Part shown: one piece after another, positions 45,834-58,299 of the stretch | Layout: each line of letters begins with the position of its first letter | How positions within the stretch are numbered: position 1 is the first letter of the stretch | Source of the DNA: an uncultured Gemmatimonadota bacterium | GTDB taxonomy: Bacteria; Gemmatimonadota; Gemmatimonadetes; Gemmatimonadales; Gemmatimonadaceae | NCBI GenBank assembly: GCA_902825965.1 | Contig: CADEDA010000008.1 | Coordinates: 1 to 64,000 of the forward strand | Direction of reading: 5' to 3' | DNA: 64,000 nt | Position numbers and translations under genes: made by a program | Notes under the pieces: model-generated | What the model was told of the DNA's origin: nothing | Databases searched by the model: none | Seen by the model: the letters and a program-made list of their open reading frames with translations, nothing else

Positions 45834-46424
45834 ATGAACCACCGCCACCTCCTCCCCAACGAGATCGACCTGCTGGTCGACGGCGACGCCGGATTCGGCG
45901 TCGGGCCGCTGCGTGCGCATCTCGCGGAGTGCGCTGACTGCCGGACGCGCTACGACGAGCTCCGCGTCGTATCGGAGGCGTTGGAATCGCTGCCGCACCA
46001 CACGCCGTCGCTGCGGTTCTCCGACCGCGTGATGACGCAGGTGCAGGTGATCGAACCCTGGCACGTCGCACTCTCCGAGTCGGCGGCGCGCCTCGTGCCG
46101 GCGAGCACGCCGATGCGGGTCCTCGCCGGCGTGGGCGCGGGGCTCGCCGCCGTGACCATCTCCGGCAGCGCCCTTTGGCTGGCCTTCCGCGCCGACCTCG
46201 CGGGCTTCGTGTTCAGCCTCTTCATCGACCGCACGCGCGACTCGCTCGTGGCCGGCGCCGGCGAGGTCGCAACCAGCGCCCTCGGAGCCGACGCCACTGC
46301 GACGCTCGCGACCGGCGGTCCCGCACTCCTCGCCCTCGCCGCCGGAGTCCTGGCGACGACGGCAGTGGCTGCGGTCTTCGCCTTCCGCCGCCTCGCCGCC
46401 ACCGCTCGCGCCACTCGGGAGTAA
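45834..46424 (+). CDS. Membrane anti-sigma factor with zinc-finger domain
   Basis: 196 residues; GGAG lies seven bases upstream. N-terminal zinc-binding HLAECADC near residue 30 (H-x3-C-x2-C, with an upstream His) as in ZAS-type anti-sigma factors. Two hydrophobic segments follow, about 95-122 and 160-185, with a short periplasmic loop between them. It should hold the preceding sigma factor at the membrane. No protease gene for its cleavage is adjacent. Confidence 0.87.
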   Translation: MNHRHLLPNEIDLLVDGDAGFGVGPLRAHLAECADCRTRYDELRVVSEALESLPHHTPSLRFSDRVMTQVQVIEPWHVALSESAARLVPASTPMRVLAGVGAGLAAVTISGSALWLAFRADLAGFVFSLFIDRTRDSLVAGAGEVATSALGADATATLATGGPALLALAAGVLATTAVAAVFAFRRLAATARATRE

Positions 46425-46428
46425 GCCG

Positions 46429-47517
46429 ATGCGGCGCACGATCGTCCTCCTCGCCGTGACGCTCCTCGCGCTCACGGCAGCGCCCCGTTCGGGGGCAGCG
46501 CAGGTGAGCGGCTCCGTCCCCACCACCGACAGCGTGGCGCTCGCCATGCGCGAGATCGGGATCACCCAGGGCGTGCTCGACTTCAACGGCAAGGTCGTGC
46601 GCGGCGACCACACGGTCGCCGCCACCGACACGCTCGCAGGCCCCCTCGTGGTCATCGGCGGCAGCGCCGAGGTGCGCGGGGTGGTCCGCGGCAGCGTCTA
46701 CGCGCTCTGGGGCGACGTGGTCGTCCATGAAGGTGCCAACGTGCTCGGCGGCGCGACCGCCTACCGCGGGCGCGTGATCCTCGATGGCGGACGGGTGCGC
46801 GGGGCGCTCGCGGCCTGGTCCGCCACGGTACCGGCCGCGGTAGCCGAAGCACCGCCCATGACGCGCGGTCGCGCCTTGACGCTCGCCGGCGGCTGGACCG
46901 CGATGCTCACCGTGATCGGCATCCTGGTGCTGGTGATCGCCGCATCCAACATGGAAGCGACCGCCCGGATCCTGGAGCAGGAGTTCGGTCGCGCGTTCTT
47001 CCTCGGTGTCGTCGGCCAGCTCGGATTCCTGCCCGTGCTGCTGCTCGCGACCATCGCGCTCGCGATCACCATCGTGGGCGCCCTGCTCATCCCGTTCGTG
47101 CTCGTGGCCGCGCCCATCGCGCTGGCCGGCATGCTGACTCTCGGCTGGCTCGCGCTCGCCCTCACCACCGGGCGCGCACTCACGCGGGTGCGGGCCGAGG
47201 GAGCCTCACGCGCGGAAGCGCTGCGGGCACTGGTGTTCGGTGTGGTGCTGTTGATGTCGCCGTGGTTCATCGCGGCCGCGCTGCAGGGCACCGGCACCGC
47301 GGCGGTCGTCGCGCGCATCGTAGCGGTCACGGTGGCCTGGGTCGCCGCCTCCGCGGGACTGGGCGCGGCGCTGCTCTCACGCGCAGGCGTCGGCAAGCGG
47401 ACGCCCGCGGAGCGGCCGCAGCCGCCGCTGCAGGGCTGGCAGACGCCGACGCCGGTGGCCGGTGTCGCGGCCGCTCGGCGGCCCATTCCCGCGCGGCCGG
47501 GCGCGACGCCCCAGTAG
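46429..47517 (+). CDS. Membrane protein with N-terminal bactofilin-like repeat region
   Basis: 362 residues with a signal peptide (IVLLAVTLLALTAAPRSGAAQ). Residues 65-125 form short beta-helix turns as in polymer-forming proteins (LVVIGGSAEVRGVVRGSVYALWGDVVVHEGANVLGGATAYRGRV split over several turns). Four to five membrane helices lie between about 145 and 320, and the tail is Pro/Arg-rich. It starts four bases after the anti-sigma stop, so it probably belongs to the sigma regulon. The beta-helix part would face the periplasm. Function unknown. Confidence 0.75.
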   Translation: MRRTIVLLAVTLLALTAAPRSGAAQVSGSVPTTDSVALAMREIGITQGVLDFNGKVVRGDHTVAATDTLAGPLVVIGGSAEVRGVVRGSVYALWGDVVVHEGANVLGGATAYRGRVILDGGRVRGALAAWSATVPAAVAEAPPMTRGRALTLAGGWTAMLTVIGILVLVIAASNMEATARILEQEFGRAFFLGVVGQLGFLPVLLLATIALAITIVGALLIPFVLVAAPIALAGMLTLGWLALALTTGRALTRVRAEGASRAEALRALVFGVVLLMSPWFIAAALQGTGTAAVVARIVAVTVAWVAASAGLGAALLSRAGVGKRTPAERPQPPLQGWQTPTPVAGVAAARRPIPARPGATPQ

Positions 47518-47541
47518 GCGCGATCGCGCGACGGCTGCGCG

Positions 47542-48648
<1,107 letters not shown>

Positions 48649-48657
48649 CGGTCGACG

Positions 48658-49710
48658 TCAGTGGGGAACGGAAGGATCGGGGGAGTCGGCGAGGGCACCG
48701 CTGGCACGCAGGCGACGCGCTTCGGCGAGTACCCGCCGCTTCACGTCCTCGATGCCACCCTCGATCAACGCGCCGGAGGCGCGGGCGTGCCCGCCGCCAC
48801 CGAACACCTTGGCCAGGGCGTTCACGTTCACGCCGGCGATGCTGCGGAACGAGACCTTCACCTTGCCGTGGCCGAGGTCGCGGAAGAGCAACGCGAGCGA
48901 GACCCCGGCGATGGAGCGCGGGTACTCGGCGACGCCGTCGAGGTCCTCGCTGGAGACCTGATGCCGCTCGAGCGCGCCGGCCGGCACGGTCACCCAGGCC
49001 ATGCCCTCGGGCAGGTCCACCTCGAGCGTGTCGAGGGCGTCGCGGAGCAGGAACAGCCGGCCGAGCGGCACGGAGCCGTAGATGCGGGCGTACATCGCCT
49101 CGGGATCGACGCCGTGCGTGAGCAGCTCCGCCGCCACCGCGAGACAGCGCGGCGAGGTGTTGCCGAAGCGGAAGCCGCCGGTGTCGGTGACGAGCGCGGT
49201 GTACAGCGACCGCGCGACGCTGGTGCTGATCTCGAGGCCGCACTCGCGCGCGAAGTCGAACACCAGCTCCGCCGTCGCGCAGGCCTTGGTGTCGCTGAGC
49301 ATCGTGCGGCCCGGCGGTTCCTTGCCGGGCAGGTGATGGTCGATCACCAGCGCGTCCTGCGGCAGCGCGCGGACCGCGTCGGCGAGCACGCCGAGGCGGC
49401 CGATGTCGCTGATGTCCAGCACGATCAGCCGGTCGATGCCCGCCAGGGCGGCCGCCCCCTCGGCGCTGCGGTCGCGGACGTCGTCGCCGAGCAGCCAGCG
49501 GAAGAGCTCCGGCCAGGGCGTCGGATTGACGATCCAGACCTGCAGTCCCATCTGGGCCAGCAGGCGCGCCAGCGCGGTCTGCGAGCCGCAGCCGTCGCCG
49601 TCCGCATTGATGTGCGTGGAGAGAGCGACGCGCATCCCGGGCCGCAGCGCGTCCCGCAGGGCCGCGATGGCGGCCCGGCGGTGCTCCGGGATGCGGAGCA
49701 ACTCACTCAC
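48658..49710 (-). CDS. DHH/DHHA1 phosphoesterase (NrnA-like nano-RNase/pAp phosphatase)
   Basis: 350 residues from GTG 49710, which overlaps the permease stop by eight bases; ATG 49752 would add 14 residues and a 50-base overlap. DHH domain: STHINADGDGCGSQTAL near 30, VLDISDIGRL near 90, DHHLPG near 118, TDTGGFRFGNTS near 175. DHHA1: FGGGGHARASG near 310. It likely degrades short oligoribonucleotides and 3'-phosphoadenosine 5'-phosphate in the cytoplasm; the family also contains c-di-AMP/pGpG hydrolases, so the exact substrate is open. Confidence 0.9.
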   Translation of the reverse strand: MSELLRIPEHRRAAIAALRDALRPGMRVALSTHINADGDGCGSQTALARLLAQMGLQVWIVNPTPWPELFRWLLGDDVRDRSAEGAAALAGIDRLIVLDISDIGRLGVLADAVRALPQDALVIDHHLPGKEPPGRTMLSDTKACATAELVFDFARECGLEISTSVARSLYTALVTDTGGFRFGNTSPRCLAVAAELLTHGVDPEAMYARIYGSVPLGRLFLLRDALDTLEVDLPEGMAWVTVPAGALERHQVSSEDLDGVAEYPRSIAGVSLALLFRDLGHGKVKVSFRSIAGVNVNALAKVFGGGGHARASGALIEGGIEDVKRRVLAEARRLRASGALADSPDPSVPH

Positions 49711-51174
49711 CGGCGCATCCGAGCTTGGAGTGGGTGCGTCCGTAGAAGACATAGATCGCGAGCCCGATGCCCATCCAGATGGCGAGCCGCCACCAGGTGT
49801 CCCCGGGGAGGTTGTACATGAGCCAGCTGCACACGCCGATGCCGGCCAGCGGCACGAACGGCACGAGCGGCGTGCGGAACGGCCGCTTCAGCTCGGGGCT
49901 GCGGTAGCGCAGCACGAGCACCCCCGCGCAGACGATCACGAACGCGAACAACGTCCCGATCGAGACGAGGTGTCCGAGCAGCCCGATGGGGAAGAGCCCG
50001 GCGAGCACCGCCGCACACACCCCCGTGATGATGGTCGCGAGCCAGGGCGTCTGGAACGTGGGGTGCACCCGGCCGAACACCTGCGGCAGCAGCCCGTCGC
50101 GCGACATCGCGTAGAAGATGCGCGGCTGCCCCATGAGCATGACGAGCACCACCGACGCCAGGCCCGCGACCGCGCCGATCGTGGTGAAGTACTTGAGCCA
50201 GGCCAGCGACGGGCCCGCGGCGTCGAGTGCCACGTACACCGGCTCGGCGACGTCAAGTTGCGGGAACGGCACGAGGCCGGTCATCACGAGCGCCATCGCG
50301 ATGTAGAGCACCGTGCAGATCGCGAGCGAGGCGAGGATGCCGATCGGCAGGTCCCGCTGCGGGTTCTTGGCCTCCTGCGCGGCGGTCGACACCGCGTCGA
50401 ATCCGATGTACGCGAAGAAGATCACGCCCGCACCGGCGAAGATGCCGCTCCAGCCGAACTTGCCCGGCACCAGCGCGCCCGAGGCGTCGGTGAGCTGCGG
50501 CGGGATGAACGGGCTCCAGTTGGCGGTGTTGACATAGAACGCGCCGAAGCCGATCACCAGCAGCACGATCGCGACCTTGAGGTACACGATCGCGTTGTTG
50601 AGCTTGGCGGACTCGCGGATGCCGACGACCAGCAGCGCCGTCATCGCCAGCACCAACAGCACGGCCGGCAGGTTCACGATCGCCCCGGTGCGCACCAGCG
50701 TATGCGTGCCTTCCACGGCGAAGGGCGCGCTGGTGAGTGCGCTCGGCAGCGCGATCCCGAGGTCGTTGAGCAGCTGCACGAAGTAGCCCGACCAGCCCAC
50801 CGCCACGGTGGACGCGGCGAAGAGGTACTCGAGGATCAGGTCCCAGCCGATGATCCAGGCCAGGAGCTCGCCGAGGGTCGCATAGCCGTAGGTGTACGCG
50901 GACCCCGCGATCGGGATCATCGACGCGAACTCGGCATAGCAGAGTCCGGCGAAGGCACAGCCGAGCCCGGCGATGAGGAAGGAGATCACGATGGCCGGGC
51001 CGGCGTGCTGCGCCGCCGCGGTGCCCGTGAGCACGAAGATGCCCGCGCCGATGATCGCGCCCACGCCGAGCAGCGTGAGGTTCATAGCGGTGAGCGACCG
51101 CTTGAGGGCGTGCTCGCCCTCGCCGCTCGCCTCCTGCATGAGGAGGGCGAGGGGCTTCTTGGACCAGATGGACA

Positions 51175-51175
<1 letters not shown>
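49703..51175 (-). CDS. APC-superfamily amino-acid permease
   Basis: 490 residues, about 12 membrane helices. Cationic-amino-acid-transporter-like wording: LLGVGAIIGAGIFVLTGTAA near 40 (helix 1 GxG motif), SFLIAGLGCAFAGLCYAEFASMIPIAGSAYTYGYATLGELLAWIIGWDLILEY, FFAYIGFDAVSTAAQEAKNPQRDLPIGI and a C-terminal RSPELKRPFRTPLVP loop. Substrate unassigned. Its ATG overlaps the guaB stop by one base, so the two are transcribed together. Confidence 0.93.
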
Positions 51176-53059
<1,884 letters not shown>

Positions 53060-53060
<1 letters not shown>

Positions 53061-54070
53061 CAGGGGATTCCCCAGCGAATACGTTCGCCGCGCGCGTCGA
53101 CGTGGACGAAGGGTCCGCGGCCCGGCACGGCGCGGTAGAGTCCGACCCCCCCGACCAGCGAAGGGTACTTCTGCTCCACCCGCTCCACGATCCGTACGAA
53201 GGCGAGGGCATCTTTGGTGTCAACGCGCTTGTCGCCGTTCAGGTCGTCCATCCGGCCATTACCATCGGCGTCCACGAACACGTCCGCGGCGTCGCCGTAC
53301 TGGTGCCGACTGTCGGTCGCGCGACCGCTGTTCTTGCCGCGGGAGTTGTACTGGGGGGTGCGGAAGCCCGAGAGCACGCTCAGGCCGTCCGCCTTGTGAC
53401 CGGCCAGCCGGAGCTCGACGATGATCAGCTCGAGTTTGTCGATGAGCCGCTCGTCGAGCAGCAGCATCTTGGGCCACACGTCGCGCTGATCCTTGGTGAG
53501 GAACTGCCCGAGCGTGAAATGCGTGGAGACCGGCGTATGCTGGTTCTCGGCCGTCACTTCGATGAACCCGGCCGGCAGGCGGTAGGCCTCGGAGCGCGGA
53601 CGGCGGACCTCGCCGGGCCAACGACCGATCCGGTACACGCCCACCTTGCCGTCCTGCTTCTCGGCGAACGGCACCAGCGAGGCGAAATGGAACGGCTCGC
53701 GAGAGAAGGGGTCGACCACCCGATGCACCGACGGCCGGCTCAGGACGTCCGCGCCGAACACGTCGAGCAGCGCCGTGATCATCTCCTCGCTGGTACGGTC
53801 GGGCCGCAGGGCGCGGAACTTGAGCTCGCCGCTCAGTCCGCGGAACGAGTCCGGCACCACGAGCAGCGTGTCGGGGCGTGCCGCGCGGCGCTCCGCGCGG
53901 CGTTCCGTGCGGCGCTCTGCATGGCGCGGCGTGCTGGCGGCAACACCGACCACCCACGCCGCCATGAGCAGCACGAGATGGAGGAGCCGACGGGAACGGA
54001 GCTGGTGGATCAACGAGTGCGTTCGCGGATGATGATCAGTCACAGGGCCGCAATGTAGGAATGGCTCCAT
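53060..54070 (-). CDS. Exported M15-like (DUF882) peptidase-fold protein with calcium-binding loops
   Basis: 336 residues from ATG 54070; GTG 54043 would remove nine residues. An N-terminal anchor (LLHLVLLMAAWVVGVAA) is followed by an Arg-rich stretch (RHAERRTERRAERRAARPD) coded by a short GC repeat. The middle has a conserved THFTLGQFLTKDQ region. The M15/DUF882 zinc fold has SRHQYGDAADV near 255 (HxxxxxxD) and GPFVHVDARG near 325 (HxD). Between them sit two calcium loops, DADGNGRMDD and DLNGDKRVDTKD, of EF-hand/dockerin form near 263-285. Probably acts on peptidoglycan in the periplasm. Upstream lies the 155-base AT-rich gap. Confidence 0.82.
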
Positions 54071-54225
54071 CTATTGAAAGGAGCGACAGCCACATTGTGA
54101 CAGGAGTGCGAAGTTTCGGCTGAAGACTCTAACTGACCTTTCGGACTTTCTCTGCTTCCATCTAACTAACCGGACGTTCAGTATCTCCAGGCGTGCGCTT
54201 AACCAATATGAAACAACAGCTTATA
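54071..54225. other. AT-rich intergenic segment
   Basis: 155 bases, clearly poorer in GC than any other part of the window, between the transpeptidase stop and the M15-like start, both read leftward. On the minus strand TTGGTT and TACTGA are 17 bases apart and could be a promoter; CATATT and TATAAG also occur. It may hold the promoter of the M15-like gene or a small RNA. No open frame of note. Confidence 0.45.
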
Positions 54226-55074
54226 TCAGTAGACGTACACCGGAGTTCCGACGGAGACGATCCTGAATAGCGTCTCGATGTCCTCGTTCCGAACTCGGAT
54301 ACATCCGTGACTGACCGAACGGCCGATGCTGCTCGGGTTGTCCGTGCCGTGGATTGCGTAGCCGTCGCCGAGGTAGAGACGGTTGGCCCCGAGTACGCCG
54401 GTGTATCGGCGCTGGTTCGTGCCGAACGGCGGGATCACGAGTTGGTTCCCCACCCGGATCTCCGCACCATCCCGCACCTCGAACGGTACCTCGCGGCCGT
54501 CGGGATAGCGCGTCACGACATTGTTGCCCACGATCGTGACCACCCCGCCCTCCGGCGTCGGCACCTCCATTCCCTTCTCCAGCCGGATGAGGTCGAGCTT
54601 CCGCTTCTGCGCGGCTTCCTCAAAGTGCCAGTCGGGCGGGACCCAGGCCGGCTCGATGTCCTTCCGCTGCACCACCAGGCGTCCGCGAGGGGTTTCGAAC
54701 TTCCACTGCTCGCCGGTGCCGGCCTTCTCGAGGAACTTGCCGCTGCCCGTCGCGACCCGCGTCGTGAAGAGCACCTCGTCGCCTCGGCGGAACCACAGCC
54801 GGTTGTCCGCGATGGACACCACCAGATACGGCCGGTTTGCGGCCGAGTCGCTGGAGGCGCGGAGATCGAGCAGGGCGGTGAGGGAATCCGTGACGACCCG
54901 CGCCGCACCCTGCGCGGTGACCAGCATGGCCGAGTCCCCGGCGAGGGCCGCGCGGTGTGCGGCCTGCTCGGCGCGCAGCACCTGCAGGTCGCTCAGCTGC
55001 CAGCCGGCCACACCCGCCAGGATCAGCGTCGCCGCGCCGGGGATCAGGAGGGATCGGAAGGTGGTCGTGGACAT
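54226..55074 (-). CDS. Exported L,D-transpeptidase (YkuD)
   Basis: 282 residues. An N-terminal membrane anchor ([19 protein letters not shown]) and a short coiled region ([20 protein letters not shown]) precede the YkuD domain at about 150-282. Catalytic motif [21 protein letters not shown] near 250, with the nucleophile Cys in SHGC and His in IHG. It makes L,D cross-links in peptidoglycan or attaches proteins to it in the periplasm. It follows the 166-residue gene by three bases. Confidence 0.92.
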   Translation of the reverse strand: MSTTTFRSLLIPGAATLILAGVAGWQLSDLQVLRAEQAAHRAALAGDSAMLVTAQGAARVVTDSLTALLDLRASSDSAANRPYLVVSIADNRLWFRRGDEVLFTTRVATGSGKFLEKAGTGEQWKFETPRGRLVVQRKDIEPAWVPPDWHFEEAAQKRKLDLIRLEKGMEVPTPEGGVVTIVGNNVVTRYPDGREVPFEVRDGAEIRVGNQLVIPPFGTNQRRYTGVLGANRLYLGDGYAIHGTDNPSSIGRSVSHGCIRVRNEDIETLFRIVSVGTPVYVY

Positions 55075-55077
55075 CGG

Positions 55078-55578
55078 CTAGAAGAAATACGCCGTCGCGC
55101 CGACGGCGAGGTTGGGGCGCATGGCATCGAAATCCGCACGCGGCACGCGGACCGTGCCCGCCGCCGCCGCTGTGGAATCATCGGCCGCCACCGGCAGCAG
55201 CGTGAACCCGCCGCTCAGCTTGATGCCCTTGGCGTCGATGGCTTCCACGGTGTGGGCGCCGCGCGGCACGGCGGCGCGCACCGTGGTGGCGCGCAGCACG
55301 ATCTCACCGCGTTCGAGTGAGAGCCGGCCGTCGCCCAGCCCGAGCGCCAGGTGCGGCGTGGCGTCCTTGGACGGCGTGGACCGCGCCCGCTCCAGGGCCA
55401 GCCGGATGCGGTCGATCTCGAGTGTGATGCCGGCGTTCACCGTGGCATCCACCGCCTTCGCGCTGGCCTCCTCGAGCAGGTCGAGTTCGTCGAGGATCTC
55501 GCTGCGCTTGTCGATCAGCGCGGCACTGACCATCGCGAGCAGCAGCGTGAGGGCGATCAGGATGCCGCGCGGGGTCAT
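55078..55578 (-). CDS. Small membrane-anchored protein of unknown function
   Basis: 166 residues, one N-terminal anchor (GILIALTLLLAMVSAAL), a helical stretch rich in Glu/Leu (SEILDELDLLEEASAKAVDA) and a C-terminal beta-rich domain (LALGLGDGRLSLERGEIVLRATTVRAAVPRG). It overlaps the SH3-domain gene by four bases and precedes the transpeptidase, so it likely works at the cell wall with them. No known family recognised. Confidence 0.7.
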   Translation of the reverse strand: MTPRGILIALTLLLAMVSAALIDKRSEILDELDLLEEASAKAVDATVNAGITLEIDRIRLALERARSTPSKDATPHLALGLGDGRLSLERGEIVLRATTVRAAVPRGAHTVEAIDAKGIKLSGGFTLLPVAADDSTAAAAGTVRVPRADFDAMRPNLAVGATAYFF

Positions 55579-56633
55579 CGCCGGACCACGGAGAGCAGGT
55601 CGAGCACGGGGGCGCCGGTCGGCTCCGAGCGTCCGTTGCGCACCCGCGCGGTGATGGTGACGTCACTCATCGTCGGGAGTGCCCGCGCCTGGTCGAGCAG
55701 CGTCGCCGGCACGGCCAGGTAGAGGATCGCGTTCTCGCCGCCGGGGCCCATCGCCAGAAGATACGGCTCATCGACCGTCAGTGCCGGACGGAGACCGTCG
55801 GCGCGCTGGAGCCCCACCACCTGCACGTTCCAGCGCACGGTGCGGCCGCGATGGCTCTGCGGGTCGAGTCGCAGGTCGGCCGCGGTGAGCGTCGCGGCGT
55901 AGGAGGAATCCGCCGGCACGAGTGCGGACTCGGGCACCCAGGCCTCGAGGCGCACCCGCACCCAGCCGCGGTCACGGGCGACTGGCTCCACCACCGCGCC
56001 CGCAGCGAGTGTGGCGACGGCGGCGGCACCCGGCGCGGCGCTCAGCGTGGTGGTGGAGTCCGCGCGCACGGACCCAGCGGGATTCGCCTGCGGGGGCGGT
56101 TCCGCCGCGGCTTCGCTGGACGCACCCGTCGCCTTGGTCGCGGAGCCGGACGCCGCCTTGGTCGGCGTGGGACGCGGCGCGGCGGACTTGCTCGCGGCAG
56201 GCCGGCCGCTACCGGTGCTGGCCGGTGCGGCCACCACCGTGCTGCTCAGCACCCAGCCGTCTCGACGCACCCGCGCCCAGTTGTCCTTGCGCTCGAGCAC
56301 CCGGATCCCGGCGCCGGCCTCGAAGACCCCCAGGATGCGCCCATTGAGCGACGGGTCCGCCCGGAGCCGCAGCGTGCCCGCCCCGCCGATGCTCGCCGGG
56401 AAGGTGTCGCGCCTGGCACCCACACGGGAGGCGTCGATCCAGCCCTCCAGCGTGATCTGCGTGAAGCCACTGCGTGCCGTGCCCGTGCGCCACGAGGTCC
56501 CGGACTGCACCGTGGCGATGATGTTCCCGTCGGGGACGGCACGGATCTCCGTATCGCGCGTGAGGCGCGACTGGGCCGCGAGTCCGGACGGGAGCAGCAC
56601 CGCGAGGAACAGCAGGGAACGAAGGACTTGCAT
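55575..56633 (-). CDS. Exported protein with two bacterial SH3-like domains
   Basis: 352 residues from ATG 56633 with signal peptide MQVLRSLLFLAVLLPSGLAAQ. First SH3-like region about 25-135 (TRDTEIRAVPDGNIIATVQSG, LRLRADPSLNGRILGVFEAGAGIRVLERKDNWARVRRDGWV), an Ala/Pro/Lys-rich linker to about 200, a second SH3-like region 205-245 (AAVATLAAGAVVEPVARDRGWVRVRLEAWVP) and an OB-like C-terminal domain. Likely binds peptidoglycan stems. It heads the SH3-small protein-transpeptidase operon and diverges from gpmI by 115 bases. Confidence 0.82.
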   Translation of the reverse strand: MQVLRSLLFLAVLLPSGLAAQSRLTRDTEIRAVPDGNIIATVQSGTSWRTGTARSGFTQITLEGWIDASRVGARRDTFPASIGGAGTLRLRADPSLNGRILGVFEAGAGIRVLERKDNWARVRRDGWVLSSTVVAAPASTGSGRPAASKSAAPRPTPTKAASGSATKATGASSEAAAEPPPQANPAGSVRADSTTTLSAAPGAAAVATLAAGAVVEPVARDRGWVRVRLEAWVPESALVPADSSYAATLTAADLRLDPQSHRGRTVRWNVQVVGLQRADGLRPALTVDEPYLLAMGPGGENAILYLAVPATLLDQARALPTMSDVTITARVRNGRSEPTGAPVLDLLSVVRR

Positions 56634-56748
56634 CGCTGGTAGGGGGAGTGTGGCCGGACTAGATTGCGCCCGGAGTCGCGCGAGTCGCGCCGCCGCCAGT
56701 CGGTGAACGCTTCTCTCGAAGGTATATCTCACACCCGACAGGGCCAAG

Positions 56749-58299
56749 ATGGTTTCGCAGGGCAATCGTCCGGTGGTCCTGGTGGTGCTCGACGGCTGGG
56801 GATTCCGTGAGTCCACCGATGGCAATGCGATCGCGATGGCGCACACCCCGGTCTGGGACCGGTTGTGGGCGCGCGGCACGCGGACGCTGTTGCAGGCCAG
56901 CGGCCGCGCGGTGGGGCTGCCCGAGGGGCAGATGGGCAACAGCGAGGTGGGCCACCTGAACCTCGGTGCCGGCCGGATCGTGATGCAGGACCTGGTGCGG
57001 ATCGGCGAGGCCATCCGCGACGGGTCGTTCCATCACAACGACGCCCTGCGCGCCGCCTGCGCGGCGGTGCGCACCTCGGGCGGTACGCTGCACCTCTGCG
57101 GACTCGTCGGCGACGGCGGTGTGCACGGGCACGACGACCACCTGCTCGCGCTCGTGGACCTCGCCGAACGCGAACGAGTGCCGCGTGTGGCGCTGCACCT
57201 CATGCTCGACGGCCGCGACACGCTGCCGACCTCGGCGCTGGGCTTCGTACGGGCGTTGGTCTCGCGCCTCGCCGGTCGCGCGCAGGTCGCGAGCATCGGC
57301 GGGCGCTACTTCGGCATGGACCGTGACCAGCGCTGGGCGCGCACGGCCAAGTGGTACGACGCCGCGGTGCGCGGCGTCGGGCCCTCGACGCCGGATCCGA
57401 TCGCGTTCATCGAGCAGAACTACGCGCGCGGCGTCACCGACGAGTTCCAGGAGCCGGCGGTGGTGGTCCGTGACGGCGCTGCCGTGGCGCCGATGCGTGA
57501 CGGGGACGCGGTGATCCTCTGGAACTTCCGCTCGGACCGCATGCGCCAGATCGTCCGTGCGCTCGCCATCCCGGGATTCGACGACTTCGACGTCCGTGAC
57601 CGCCCCGCACTGCATGTCGCGACGATGACGCAGTACGACCAGACCTTCGGGCTGCCGGTGGCCTTCGAACCGTTCTCGATGGCGAAGATCGTGGCCGAGG
57701 TGCTGGAGCACGAGGGCATGCGCACCCTGCGCACGGCGGAAACCGAGAAGTACCCGCATGTGACGTATTTCTTCAACGGCGGCAATGAGGTGCCGTATCG
57801 CGGCGAGGAGCGGATCCTCGTCGCGAGCCAGAAGGTGGCGACGTACGACCTGATGCCGGAGATGAGCGCGCCCGGCATCACCGACGTGCTCGAGAAGGCG
57901 ATCCTCACGGGCTCGCACCATTTCACGCTCTGCAACTACGCGAACGGCGATATGGTCGGGCACAGCGGCAACCTGGCGGCGACCATCAAGGCCTGCGAGG
58001 TGGTCGACCAGCAACTCGGCCGCATCGTCGCGGCGGCCGAGCGGACCGGGACGCGCCTGCTGATCACGGCGGACCACGGCAACTGCGAGATGATGATCGA
58101 CCCCGAGACCGGTGGCCCGCACACGGCTCATACCACGAACCCCGTGCCGCTCGTCCTGGTGGACGACGCGACCACGGCTCCGCTGCGCGCCGGTGGCGCG
58201 CTCTGTGACATCGGCCCCACCGTCCTCGCGATGCTCGGCGTCGCGCGGCCGGATGAGATGACGGGCCGCGACCTGCGATCCCTTGGAGTGTCTGCGTGA
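56749..58299 (+). CDS. gpmI: 2,3-bisphosphoglycerate-independent phosphoglycerate mutase
   Basis: Interconverts 3- and 2-phosphoglycerate in glycolysis. 516 residues, typical. Metal Asp15 (VVLDGWGFRES), phosphoserine Ser65 (EGQMGNSEVGH), substrate residues in HDDHLLAL, LDGRDTLP and RYFGMDRDQRW, and second metal cluster NYANGDMVGHSGN and TADHGNCEMM. A TATATC hexamer at 56723 may be its -10. It starts a seven-gene rightward run with short overlaps. Confidence 0.97.
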   Translation: MVSQGNRPVVLVVLDGWGFRESTDGNAIAMAHTPVWDRLWARGTRTLLQASGRAVGLPEGQMGNSEVGHLNLGAGRIVMQDLVRIGEAIRDGSFHHNDALRAACAAVRTSGGTLHLCGLVGDGGVHGHDDHLLALVDLAERERVPRVALHLMLDGRDTLPTSALGFVRALVSRLAGRAQVASIGGRYFGMDRDQRWARTAKWYDAAVRGVGPSTPDPIAFIEQNYARGVTDEFQEPAVVVRDGAAVAPMRDGDAVILWNFRSDRMRQIVRALAIPGFDDFDVRDRPALHVATMTQYDQTFGLPVAFEPFSMAKIVAEVLEHEGMRTLRTAETEKYPHVTYFFNGGNEVPYRGEERILVASQKVATYDLMPEMSAPGITDVLEKAILTGSHHFTLCNYANGDMVGHSGNLAATIKACEVVDQQLGRIVAAAERTGTRLLITADHGNCEMMIDPETGGPHTAHTTNPVPLVLVDDATTAPLRAGGALCDIGPTVLAMLGVARPDEMTGRDLRSLGVSA

